A stretch of DNA of 64,000 nucleotides. Origin: Thalassotalea sp. Sam97 (GTDB lineage Bacteria > Pseudomonadota > Gammaproteobacteria > Enterobacterales > Alteromonadaceae). The stretch covers positions 992,001-1,056,000 of the forward strand of contig NZ_CP166919.1 of assembly GCF_041379765.1 (NCBI RefSeq). Reading direction: 5' to 3'. The translations under genes were made by a program, and so were the position numbers. Positions within the stretch are counted from its first letter, which is position 1; each line of letters opens with the position of its first letter. The notes beneath the pieces are model-generated. The model made no database searches. It saw nothing but the letters and a program-made list of their open reading frames with translations, and was not told the origin of the DNA. Of the stretch, positions 52,836 through 61,806 are shown in pieces.

Positions 52836-53477
52836 ATGAGCATGTTATCATATCAAGCGATCGACGTACCGTTTGCTAACCGACATCAATGTTGGTTTTG
52901 TGGCGAGCCTTACTTACGGTCGCTTGCCTTCCCAGCATCTAATTCATTGCACCTTGATTGTCCTCACCCAGCGATTTTCATTAACGCTTGTGGTGAGTGT
53001 TTTGAGCTTGCCAGTCAAAGCAATGGTCACACTATATTTAGCTGCCGACAAGATGTAAAACTAGCACTGTTAAAGCGCTATCATAAAGATTTAGCGATAG
53101 GTCAAAATTGGACGCAGCAAGAGCTCGCTGATGCAGGTTTTGAAGGTGGCAATTTTGCCGGCTTTGCCAAGAGTGCCTGGTTTATGTATGAAGTTGCCAA
53201 ACAACGGGTCAATTTTGCAGGGTGGCCGATACAAGTTGCGGGGCAGGTAGTCGATGATACCTATCAAGGTAAGCAGTTTCACTTTGATGGGGTGACTTAT
53301 CCTGACATTTATCAAGCGGTGGATTTTTATCGCAAAGCGTTTGATGTTAACAAAGACTTTGTTTTGGCATTATTACAAAAACTCGGTACGAACAAATTTG
53401 CTGTTGCGATTCGTATTGCTCGTCAATGTGTCGGCTTTACGCCACAGGAGCGACAACAAGTATTACGCGATTTGTAA
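52836..53477 (+). CDS. Uncharacterised protein with Cys-pair zinc-like motif
   Basis: 213 residues, cytosolic. Two Cys pairs, CWFC near residue 19 and CGEC near 50, form a possible zinc knuckle in the first 60 residues. The C-terminal half has hydrophobic-aromatic stretches (VTYPDIYQAVDFYRKAFDVNKDFVLALLQKLG) suggesting a helical fold. The gene follows the helicase by 34 bases and is probably co-transcribed. No known family recognised. Confidence 0.7.
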   Translation: MSMLSYQAIDVPFANRHQCWFCGEPYLRSLAFPASNSLHLDCPHPAIFINACGECFELASQSNGHTIFSCRQDVKLALLKRYHKDLAIGQNWTQQELADAGFEGGNFAGFAKSAWFMYEVAKQRVNFAGWPIQVAGQVVDDTYQGKQFHFDGVTYPDIYQAVDFYRKAFDVNKDFVLALLQKLGTNKFAVAIRIARQCVGFTPQERQQVLRDL

Positions 53478-53506
53478 TACTATGTTATCGCCCAGCGTTT
53501 TATACT

Positions 53507-53989
53507 CTAGCGCGCATGACCAACGATAATGATCGGATCGTAACCGCTGCCTTCACATGCTTTAACCGCAACTTCGTATGTATATGTGCCTTTGTGATGC
53601 ACCTTGCATTTAAGATCACCATCGCTACCTGACTTTAAATCACACTGTTTAAATGGTGTTTTGTGATTTGGGTTTGATGAGCTTGTCAGCTGAATTTCAA
53701 ATTCCTGTGCAGGCACGATTTGCCAAGTAATGTGTTTATCTTTGTTACTGCAAATACAGTCTTTTTTCCCCTTACATGGATTATTTTCGTCGCCAAACTC
53801 CGCTTGACAATTATCGTGTTGATCGGCGGTGATGCTCTCGACGCAATTATCGGCATTGACGTTAATGGTTAGGGTTTGATCTTTTATTTTATGGTCATCG
53901 GCCAGTGCATCCGATAAGGCAAGGGATGCGACAAGCACTGATAAGCCGATTAAGACATAACGAACCGTGGTTGTTACAGTGGCATTCAT
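53507..53989 (-). CDS. Cys-rich exported protein
   Basis: 160 residues from MNATVTTTVRYVLIGL, with GAGGA seven bases upstream (the ATG at 54046 lacks one). Signal peptide ends around SDALADD. The mature ~130 residues have at least eight Cys (NCVES, DNCQAEF, NPCKGKKDCICSN, QCDLKS, LKCKV, KACEGS), pointing to disulphide bonds in the periplasm or outside. Beta-rich spacing (ITWQIVPAQEFEIQLTSSSN). It lies 90 bases downstream of the membrane regulator on the same strand. Confidence 0.72.
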   Translation of the reverse strand: MNATVTTTVRYVLIGLSVLVASLALSDALADDHKIKDQTLTINVNADNCVESITADQHDNCQAEFGDENNPCKGKKDCICSNKDKHITWQIVPAQEFEIQLTSSSNPNHKTPFKQCDLKSGSDGDLKCKVHHKGTYTYEVAVKACEGSGYDPIIIVGHAR

Positions 53990-54078
53990 ATAGATTTCCT
54001 CGTTATATGACCCTAGTGGCCGATTAAGAAATCGAATAGACGCCAAAACGCAGGGTAGGTTGTACTCATATTTTGTTA

Positions 54079-56493
54079 TTAAAATATGTTATTAAGTTGA
54101 TGTTTATAGACCAAAAACTGAGGATCTGCCAGTATCAGGTCTTTTGGATAACCTAGTTCAATCGCTTGCAATAAATGCTGCTCTGTAGACAATAACTGTT
54201 GACAATTTATGCCCACCAGCGCCAGCGAATAATGTGTATAAGGATCGCTAATCGCCGATTTGAGAAGCTCTTTTCGATAGGCGTTGGCATTGTTACAGTC
54301 GCCAATCTCCGAGTAATAACGACTTATTTTCGAACGCAAGCTTTTGCTTTGCGGATTTACCAATTGTAGCTCTTGCGCCATGGTAAGCGCGGTTTGATAG
54401 GTCTCTAGTGCCAAGTGCTGCTGATCGTGAGAATACTTGTATGCATCGGCTAAATTTGCCCAGACAATATGATTATTTGGCGCGAGTTCTAAACTTTTTT
54501 GATATGTTTTTGCGGCTTGCTCAAATTTTTGGTCATAAAAATAACTGGTTGCCAAATTCGCATAGGTCATTGCTGTGGGCTCCAGTGCTAACGCTTGTGA
54601 CCAATTATCACTGGCACTTTGCCAATTCATTAACAAAAAGTAGGTACCCCCTAAAGCGTTGAATAAATTAGCCGCTTCACTGTTTAACGTTAACGCCTTA
54701 TTAAATTGTTCTATCGCCTGTTGATATTGACCGCTTTCAAAAAACATTAAACCGTAATCGTAATAGTTTTGCCAAAAGTCGGGTTCTAGTTTTATTGCTC
54801 TTAAAAATAACTCTTGTGCTTTCTCTATTTGCTGTTGTTTGGCAAATGTCTTTGCCAATGTTTTCAGCATGGGAATGGACTCGCTGTCAATCTCAAGTCC
54901 TTTGTAGAGGTATTGCTGCGCTTTATTAATGCGACCCTTGGTGAGATTCAATTTACCTAAGGATAAATACGAGGCGACGCTACTTGCTTGATAACTTGCC
55001 GTCATTTCGCATACGTCGCTACCTTGTTGGAAATATGACGTATCACTTGAGAGTAAATAAATTTCCATGTAGGCCTGACACAAGGAAGCAGAGGCATTGA
55101 CAAAACTGGGATCTAAAACCAAGGCTTGCTTTAAGCTATTAATTGCGTCGGTTAGTGAGTTGATGGTTTTGTTGTCGCGTAGTTGTGCTTTACCTTGCAA
55201 GTAATAGTCAAACGCGTCGCTGTTTTCGGTAGGCATGGTCGCTATCTTACTGATTTCGTTACTGGGAATCGCTTGTGCTAAGGCGTTAATTACCTCCCTC
55301 CCTAAACGCTGGTAAAAGCTATAAATATCGTTACTTGCAGTGGCAACCTTGCCTCCCCAAATCTGAAATCCGGATAGGGTATCGATAAGCTGTAGGTCGG
55401 CAGTGATATTGTTATTGATAACACTTGCTGAGCCTTCAATTAAATAACGTACCCCTAGACGATTTTTAATGGTCGCCAAATTATCGGTTGCTGAAAGTAC
55501 CTGCACGGCGCGTAAAGACGCCACTTTGTACTCTGGACGATTCGCCAATATGGTTATTAATTCATCTTGAATCTGCGCTAATGCGTAATTGTCTGCATCA
55601 TTTAGCTTAAAGGTCATAACAGCCACAGCATTGTCACTGATTGGTTTTGTTATACTGGCGCTAACAGGTGTTGCTGAAGCAACCGCTTCTTCGTCGATGT
55701 AGGTAATAAGGTGGGTCGATAAAAAGTAAATAACCACCAACACAATACCGACGAAAAACGAATCGACAGCCAGCTGTTGATAAAAAAAACGTGAAGGCTG
55801 ACCATGTTGTTGTGCGCTACGACGCTTTTGTCTAAGGTCGCTAAACCACTGAACGGTTAACACCAGCGGAAAGCCGATGATAAGGATCAAAGTGACGGCT
55901 TTTAACGTCCAATCGGGGGCAGAGAATATGGGTAAAATAACCGCAAACACTTGCAGTAAAACCCAACTGATAATGACGTAAGCAACGCTTGCTTTAAATA
56001 AACGGCTACTTTTTAGAATCGATAACGGTAAGCTCCAGCGCTGATGAGAACCTTGAGCTTGGTGTTGTAGCGCATAGACATTGGCCATGGCTTTTTCTTC
56101 ACACGGCACCATTAACCGATAACCTTTTCGAGGTACGGTTTGAATAAACGTGGGGCACTCAATATGATCCCCTAGGGCATGACGTATTTCGCTAATGGTG
56201 TGGGTGACATTGGTGCTTGAAAGTGATTTGTCGCCCCAGCCAAACTCTAGAATTTCTTGACGGGACACTAACTGACATTCTTTACTTGCCAAAAATACTA
56301 ATACTTCCATTGCTTTGGGGGCTAAATGAAAGCGTTCGCCATTACGGATCACAACACCACTGTCGGGTTCGACAATCACATCAGCTAGGCTAAAGCCTTG
56401 ATGCAATCTTAATAGTGATGCACGCCCCGCTAGATTTGACTTAGCGCCGTTGTTATTGGTATTTGATTTAGTTATTAAGTCTTTGCCACTCAC
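54079..56493 (-). CDS. ToxR/CadC-like membrane regulator with TPR sensor
   Basis: 804 residues from GTG at 56493. N-terminal OmpR-type winged helix (~35-130: GERFHLAPKAMEVLVFLASK, SRQEILEFGWGDKSLSSTNVTHTISEIRHALGD, FIQTVPRKGYRLM). Three hydrophobic segments follow at ~165-265. An outer-side domain like TolB N-terminal (AVMTFKLNDADNYALAQIQDELITILANRPEYKV) precedes ~10 TPR-like repeats. Such one-piece regulators bind DNA while anchored in the inner membrane. Its neighbour, the Cys-rich exported protein, is a possible target or partner. Confidence 0.88.
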   Translation of the reverse strand: MSGKDLITKSNTNNNGAKSNLAGRASLLRLHQGFSLADVIVEPDSGVVIRNGERFHLAPKAMEVLVFLASKECQLVSRQEILEFGWGDKSLSSTNVTHTISEIRHALGDHIECPTFIQTVPRKGYRLMVPCEEKAMANVYALQHQAQGSHQRWSLPLSILKSSRLFKASVAYVIISWVLLQVFAVILPIFSAPDWTLKAVTLILIIGFPLVLTVQWFSDLRQKRRSAQQHGQPSRFFYQQLAVDSFFVGIVLVVIYFLSTHLITYIDEEAVASATPVSASITKPISDNAVAVMTFKLNDADNYALAQIQDELITILANRPEYKVASLRAVQVLSATDNLATIKNRLGVRYLIEGSASVINNNITADLQLIDTLSGFQIWGGKVATASNDIYSFYQRLGREVINALAQAIPSNEISKIATMPTENSDAFDYYLQGKAQLRDNKTINSLTDAINSLKQALVLDPSFVNASASLCQAYMEIYLLSSDTSYFQQGSDVCEMTASYQASSVASYLSLGKLNLTKGRINKAQQYLYKGLEIDSESIPMLKTLAKTFAKQQQIEKAQELFLRAIKLEPDFWQNYYDYGLMFFESGQYQQAIEQFNKALTLNSEAANLFNALGGTYFLLMNWQSASDNWSQALALEPTAMTYANLATSYFYDQKFEQAAKTYQKSLELAPNNHIVWANLADAYKYSHDQQHLALETYQTALTMAQELQLVNPQSKSLRSKISRYYSEIGDCNNANAYRKELLKSAISDPYTHYSLALVGINCQQLLSTEQHLLQAIELGYPKDLILADPQFLVYKHQLNNIF

Positions 56494-56708
56494 ACAAGTT
56501 GCCTATCAACAGGTTGTTGTCATTTAACAGTGCCTCGCTAAATTAAGTATGAATGCAGTCTAGGGGTTTGCAACACGGTAATCGTAAACAATTGGCAAAG
56601 CAGACGTTGTCACTGCATTTCATCGCTAACTTTGATACAGTGGTTTGTAAATACTTGGTAACAGACTCGGCGCTAGCAAAGAGCGACCCCTAGTGAAAAG
56701 GACCTAAT

Positions 56709-58676
56709 GTGGAACACTTGTCAGAAGTTTTGGTCATGTTACTTGCTGCCGTTGTGGTGATTTGGCTGTTTCGACGCATTCATTTACCGGCAATTTTAGC
56801 TTACCTTGTGGCAGGAGCCCTCGTAGGTGAGCATGGTTTAGCAATGACAGGGGAGACCATAAACTACGATTTATTCGCAGAGATCGGTATCGTATTTTTA
56901 TTATTCACCTTAGGCCTTGAGTTTTCGTTACCTAAATTATTGGCCATGCGCCATTTAGTGTTTGGCGTCGGCTCAAAACAAGTCGTTATTTCAGGGCTGT
57001 TATTTTTAATTATTGCTATGACGTTTGGGATCAGCTTTGAAACCGCCTTAGTTATTGGTGGCATTCTTGCGTTGTCATCAACGGCCATTGTTATTCGTCA
57101 ACTCAATGAAAGTGGTTCAATTAAGCGTAAGTCGGGGCAAATATCGGTTGCTGTCTTGTTATTTCAAGACATCGCGGTCGTCCCCTTATTGATCATCATT
57201 CCTCTTTTGTCTCTTGGCAATGACAGTTCAATGCTTACAGCGTTATCAGTTGCCTTGTTAAAAGGAGTGTTTGTTATAGCCTTGCTCCTAGCGATCGGTA
57301 AATGGGTGTTGCCTCGTATTTATAACCAAGTCGCCCAGGTGCGTAGCGATGAGTTATTCGTACTTACCACGTTATTTGTCGCTTTATCGGCTGCAGGTAT
57401 TACCCATGGTTTTGGCTTATCTATGGCACTCGGCGCGTTTGTTGCGGGGATGATGCTGGGAGAGTCACAGTATAAATATCAACTGGAAGCCGATATTCGC
57501 CCATTTCGCGATATCTTAATGGGGCTATTTTTTATTACCGTTGGCATGAAAGTCGATGTAATGACCATCATTAATGAGCCACTTATGATAGTCGCTCTGC
57601 TGGTGTTTTTCATGGCGGTGAAAATTTTAGTGGTACGTTGGGTAGCGGTGCGTGCTGGCGAGTCAAAAAAAGACGCTTGGGCAAGTGCGTTCATGTTGGC
57701 GCAAATGGGCGAGTTTGGCTTTGTGCTGATTTCTCTAGCAGCAAGCCATCAAGTGTTAACCAGTGAGCAAACCTCGATTTTATTAGGGGCTGGTATTATC
57801 TCGATGGCAATCACCCCATATATGATAAAAAATGCTCGCTCTTGGGCTGTGGCAATCGCGTACGATGGCAAACAAGACGATGATGACGAGTTGCAAAAGC
57901 GCAAAACGAGAACCTTATCTAATCATGTGGTGATTTGCGGTTTTGGTCGTGTTGGTCAAACCGTGAGTCGGTTTTTAAAACAAGAAGATATACCTTTTGT
58001 TGCCATAGACATTGATCCGCTTCGTGTTAATGAAGCACGAGAAGCCGGTGAGCACGTGTTGTTTGGCTCTGCTCGGCAAACAGAGGTTTTGCAAGCAGCG
58101 AATCTAGCAAAAGCGCGCTTAGTGGTGATATCCTACGGTGCCGCAGAGCAATCACTAGAGGTTGTACAAAAGGTCAGAGCTATGTCGAATGACGTACAAA
58201 TTCTGGTACGTACCCGCAATGACGATGCCTTAGAGTCATTAAAGACAGCGGGCGCTAATGAAGTCGTCCCTGAATCGTTAGAGGGGAGTCTTATGCTGGT
58301 CTCACAAGTACTGAATTTGTCAGGCATCCCGTTTGCAAGGATCGTCAAACGCATGCGTGCAGAGCGCAAAAACCATTACAATCGTTTGCATGGCTTTTAT
58401 CCCGGTGTTGATACCAATATGAGTGCTGAGGCAATTGAGCGGCTTGAGTTTATTCATCCCACTTTACTATTAGATAATGCATGGGCCAATGGGCGCACCA
58501 TTGCCGAATTAGATCTTAGAAGGCGTCGAGTGGGCATTATAGCCATCCGCCGTGATGAGCAAGAGATCACTACATTTGATGATAGTTTCACCTTTCAAGC
58601 ACAAGACACCGTGGTTTTGCAAGGTAAGCCAAGGCGTGTCGAACGACTAGAGCGCTTGTTACAGCAAGGAATATAA
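56709..58676 (+). CDS. CPA2 cation:proton antiporter with TrkA-N and TrkA-C domains (KefB/KefC-like)
   Basis: 655 residues from the GTG at 56709. N-terminal ~380 residues are about 12-13 TM helices of Na+/H+ exchanger type (LVAGALVGEHGLAM, IGIVFLLFTLGLEFSLPKL, LSSTAIVIRQLNESG, LFQDIAVVPLL). Then RCK/TrkA-N (VVICGFGRVGQTVSRFLKQEDIPFVAIDIDP) and TrkA-C (~570-650) for nucleotide-linked gating. Expected function: K+ (or Na+) efflux in exchange for protons, in osmotic or electrophile stress. KefF/G-type partners are not in the window. Confidence 0.93.
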   Translation: MEHLSEVLVMLLAAVVVIWLFRRIHLPAILAYLVAGALVGEHGLAMTGETINYDLFAEIGIVFLLFTLGLEFSLPKLLAMRHLVFGVGSKQVVISGLLFLIIAMTFGISFETALVIGGILALSSTAIVIRQLNESGSIKRKSGQISVAVLLFQDIAVVPLLIIIPLLSLGNDSSMLTALSVALLKGVFVIALLLAIGKWVLPRIYNQVAQVRSDELFVLTTLFVALSAAGITHGFGLSMALGAFVAGMMLGESQYKYQLEADIRPFRDILMGLFFITVGMKVDVMTIINEPLMIVALLVFFMAVKILVVRWVAVRAGESKKDAWASAFMLAQMGEFGFVLISLAASHQVLTSEQTSILLGAGIISMAITPYMIKNARSWAVAIAYDGKQDDDDELQKRKTRTLSNHVVICGFGRVGQTVSRFLKQEDIPFVAIDIDPLRVNEAREAGEHVLFGSARQTEVLQAANLAKARLVVISYGAAEQSLEVVQKVRAMSNDVQILVRTRNDDALESLKTAGANEVVPESLEGSLMLVSQVLNLSGIPFARIVKRMRAERKNHYNRLHGFYPGVDTNMSAEAIERLEFIHPTLLLDNAWANGRTIAELDLRRRRVGIIAIRRDEQEITTFDDSFTFQAQDTVVLQGKPRRVERLERLLQQGI

Positions 58677-58691
58677 CGCAGTTACGTGCGT

Positions 58692-59846
58692 TTACAAATC
58701 AAGAAAGTCGATGATTTCTTGCTGTCGCTCCATGCCATCTTCAAAGCCAATTTGAATTAGCCGCTTACAGTAGTTTTGTTGGAACAAAATATAAGACATT
58801 AATGTGGAGTCGGAACCTCGGCCACTGCCCATTAACCTTAAAATGGCGCGCAAAGCCCATTGTAATTCGTCATAATGTTCGTTAGCGAGCACATGGAAGT
58901 TTTTACTGGGGTTGATGAGCAAACTGTCGATATGCTTTAGTGGCGATTGCTGTTTTGCCTCATCATCAATAAGAGATAAGGTTTGATTAATACGCTGTAA
59001 ACGCTCTAAATCACCGTTAAGTGCCTCACTAAATACGGTATCCATTAAATGGCCAGTAATTTCGGCGCCACTAGGCGGTTGATGAAACGCCACAGCTTGG
59101 TGAATGTGTTGCCTAGGTTGTTCAACACCAATGATAAAGATACGTCGTGCGCCTAAGTGGATAGGCGCACTTAATGGCGATAGCTGACTAACAGAACCAT
59201 CACCAAAATGCTCATGCTTAATCTTCACCGACGGAAAAATCAAAGGTATCGCACTGGATGCCAGTAGATGAGTGGCATTTAATGTCGTTTGTACGCCACG
59301 GCGTTTGGCTCTAGCCCATGGCTTAATCGACTTATCTGCTTGATAAAAGCTAATCGAATCACCGCTGCTATAGCTTGAGCAGGTCACCGCGATCGACGAC
59401 AAGTAATCTTTACTAATATTGGCGTCGATGCGGCGAAAGTCGACAACTTGATTTAATAATTGCCGTAAAGGCTCATTATTGAGCAAACTTACGGGCCGTT
59501 TACTGGCGTAACCAGCACGCATACCGTCTAAAATGCCTCTGGCAATATGCGAAAAAACTAACCAAGCATCTGAGTGATAAATTTTACTGGTATGTAAGTT
59601 GTTATAAACATATTCGAGTTTGCGTACCCCTAAGTGGTAACAGGATGCGTAACAGGCGATGGTAGTTGCATTAATGGCGCCTGCGGATGTTCCACAAATA
59701 ATGGGAAAAGGAATGCCATGATTGCGTGGTAAAAATCGAGCGATAGCTTTTAAAACACCTACTTGATATGCCGCCGTTGCACCACCGCCGGTGAGTAACA
59801 ACGCAGTTTTATATCCTTTGTAGCTTTTCTTTTCGGTAGCTAGCAT
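58692..59846 (-). CDS. Patatin-like phospholipase
   Basis: 384 residues. Oxyanion-hole loop LTGGGATAAYQVGVLKAI near 17-35; nucleophile elbow GTSAGAINA (Ser ~53); catalytic Asp in FGDGSVSQLSPL. Serine-aspartate dyad of the patatin family; probably hydrolyses phospholipids or lysophospholipids. No signal peptide or TM, so cytosolic or membrane-associated. It lies ~85 bases after the TetR gene on the same strand, possibly co-transcribed. Confidence 0.9.
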   Translation of the reverse strand: MLATEKKSYKGYKTALLLTGGGATAAYQVGVLKAIARFLPRNHGIPFPIICGTSAGAINATTIACYASCYHLGVRKLEYVYNNLHTSKIYHSDAWLVFSHIARGILDGMRAGYASKRPVSLLNNEPLRQLLNQVVDFRRIDANISKDYLSSIAVTCSSYSSGDSISFYQADKSIKPWARAKRRGVQTTLNATHLLASSAIPLIFPSVKIKHEHFGDGSVSQLSPLSAPIHLGARRIFIIGVEQPRQHIHQAVAFHQPPSGAEITGHLMDTVFSEALNGDLERLQRINQTLSLIDDEAKQQSPLKHIDSLLINPSKNFHVLANEHYDELQWALRAILRLMGSGRGSDSTLMSYILFQQNYCKRLIQIGFEDGMERQQEIIDFLDL

Positions 59847-59931
59847 CAGTGGCGATCTTTGTCGGTGTTATTATTTACTTCTTATAATAACTATGTAAAA
59901 AGATAGCGGTACTGTAAAGTTTATTATTGGT

Positions 59932-60513
59932 TTAACTGTTGTTTTCAATACGGGTTGCTTGACGATACACGCTAATTAACTGATCAATGCGTTGTTCGAT
60001 GCTTAATCGTCGGTTGGTATGGATCAATCCTTTAAAGTTAATCTCTATCATTTCAGCCAGTTCAAAACTGGACACGTTTAACGTATCTAGACGTATTTTC
60101 TTGGTATCTATCGCATCTTCAAGCAAGGATTGAATGTAGCTGACGTGATTTTGCCTATGTTGATCAATGATATCTTGAGCGTATTTACGGCCAGCATAAA
60201 GCAGTTCATTGCGGATCATATCTTGTTTTATGTCGTTAAACATAGGCTCGGCAATTGCTTTTAATGCCGTTGCTATAGTTGCCCAAATATCTTGGTTTTG
60301 TTGCTTTAACTGAGCAAATAACGCGTTTTGTCGTTGACAGTGATGCTCAATAACAGCACGCAGTAACACATCTTTTGAACCAAAGTGTTTATGTATCGTC
60401 ACACGAGAAATCTCCGCATAACGACTGATCATAGAAATGTTGGTCGCTTGATAACCATGCTGTAAAAAGCATGCTGTTGCAGCGTCTATGATTTGTTGCT
60501 TACTTTTTGCCAC
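59932..60513 (-). CDS. TetR family transcriptional regulator
   Basis: 193 residues. N-terminal helix-turn-helix: KQQIIDAATACFLQHGYQATNISMISRYAEISRVTIHKHFGSKDVLLRAV. The C-terminal ~130 residues form the helical ligand and dimer domain, including IHTNRRLSIEQRIDQLISVYR. Divergent from the RND adaptor gene with ~230 bases between, the usual place for a local repressor of the pump. The region between holds both promoters. Confidence 0.92.
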   Translation of the reverse strand: MAKSKQQIIDAATACFLQHGYQATNISMISRYAEISRVTIHKHFGSKDVLLRAVIEHHCQRQNALFAQLKQQNQDIWATIATALKAIAEPMFNDIKQDMIRNELLYAGRKYAQDIIDQHRQNHVSYIQSLLEDAIDTKKIRLDTLNVSSFELAEMIEINFKGLIHTNRRLSIEQRIDQLISVYRQATRIENNS

Positions 60514-60744
60514 GTAACTGCGTCTCTCATTACTGTTGCTTCAATCATAGCAAAAAACGCCATGCTATTGCCGAGTCAATACAGAGCATAAACATTTGTT
60601 TAACACAATTCAATGTTTACACTTTTTGTAAAGGTGTTAACATTGTCGGCCTAAATCTATGTGTTGTTTAAATTTTCAACTTATACTTGGTAGGTAATCT
60701 TTTATCGTTGCCTGCACCTTACCGAAATATACCTAAGGATATCT

Positions 60745-61806
60745 ATGAATATCGTTGATAAAGCTATGATTTTCGCTATTGTTCTACTAGTAGCTGGTTG
60801 TGGAGACAAGGCGACAGATGATGCGCCAACAACTGTGCAACCGCCCGTTGTGCAATTACGCGATGTGGTTGCCACACCACAGCAAAATCACTATACCTTT
60901 CCTGCTGAAGTATCTGCGGTAAAAACCCTAGATTTAAGTTTTGAGGTATCAGGGCGTTTGGTTAAAACCGATTTACTGACGGGCTCAACGGTTAAAAAAG
61001 GAGCGCTACTAGCGGCAATTGATGGTGCCCCGTTTTTAAGAAAGGTAAAAGAAGCACAAGCGAAACGTGATCAAGCCTTACGTGAGCGTAAGCGTCTAGC
61101 CGCATTGATTGAAAAAAATCTTATTTCCCGCTCATCAATGGACAAAGTTACCACCGAGTTGGAGCTTGCCGAAATTGCGCTACAAAAAGCGAAACAAGAT
61201 TTAAGTTATACCAAATTGTATGCGCCATTCGATGCACAGGTATCTGAACGACTCGTAGATAACAGTAACTTTGTTAGCTCAGGCCAAACGATTGCGACAT
61301 TGCAAGACATGTCACGTATATTCTTTACCTTCAATGTGCCTGAGCGACTAATCACCAACTATAAAGACAATACGATTTTATCGGCGAAAGCGCGTTTAGT
61401 TCACCAAACGGAGCAGTTTGATATCGTTTATGTTGAGCACTCGACTGCGGTTGATCCTATCACCCAAACCTACGAGGTGGTATTTGCTATGAACCCGATT
61501 GCTGGGCGCAATATTCCTCCTGGCGCACGTGGCATTGTCGATATTATTTTTGCCAGTGAATTAAATAACGACGGCTTGATGATCCCGTTTTCTGCACTTA
61601 TTGGTAGCGAAGAAAGCGGTTTTTCCGTGTTCAAATTTGATGCCACAACTCAGCAAGTACAAAAACTTGCAGTGAAGCCCACCAAAATCGTTGAAGGTTA
61701 TGCCGTGATCCGCTCTGAATTAAAGGTTGGCGATAAGGTTGTCGCCGCTGGTGCTAATCAGCTTAGCGATGGCATGGTCGTGCGTCAGTATCAGGGTGAG
61801 CGCTAA
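60745..61806 (+). CDS. RND efflux periplasmic adaptor (membrane fusion protein)
   Basis: 353 residues. Lipoprotein signal (FAIVLLVAGCGDK; Cys19-20). Standard order: barrel-hybrid start VSAVKTLDLSFEVSGRLVKTDLLTGSTVKKGALLAAIDGAPF, coiled-coil hairpin KVKEAQAKRDQALRERKRLAALIEKNLISRSSMDK, then LYAPFDAQVSERLVDNSNFVSSGQTIATLQD, beta-barrel and membrane-proximal domain. Links the inner-membrane pump to a TolC-type outer channel, which is not in the window. Stop overlaps the pump start by one base. Confidence 0.94.
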   Translation: MNIVDKAMIFAIVLLVAGCGDKATDDAPTTVQPPVVQLRDVVATPQQNHYTFPAEVSAVKTLDLSFEVSGRLVKTDLLTGSTVKKGALLAAIDGAPFLRKVKEAQAKRDQALRERKRLAALIEKNLISRSSMDKVTTELELAEIALQKAKQDLSYTKLYAPFDAQVSERLVDNSNFVSSGQTIATLQDMSRIFFTFNVPERLITNYKDNTILSAKARLVHQTEQFDIVYVEHSTAVDPITQTYEVVFAMNPIAGRNIPPGARGIVDIIFASELNNDGLMIPFSALIGSEESGFSVFKFDATTQQVQKLAVKPTKIVEGYAVIRSELKVGDKVVAAGANQLSDGMVVRQYQGER

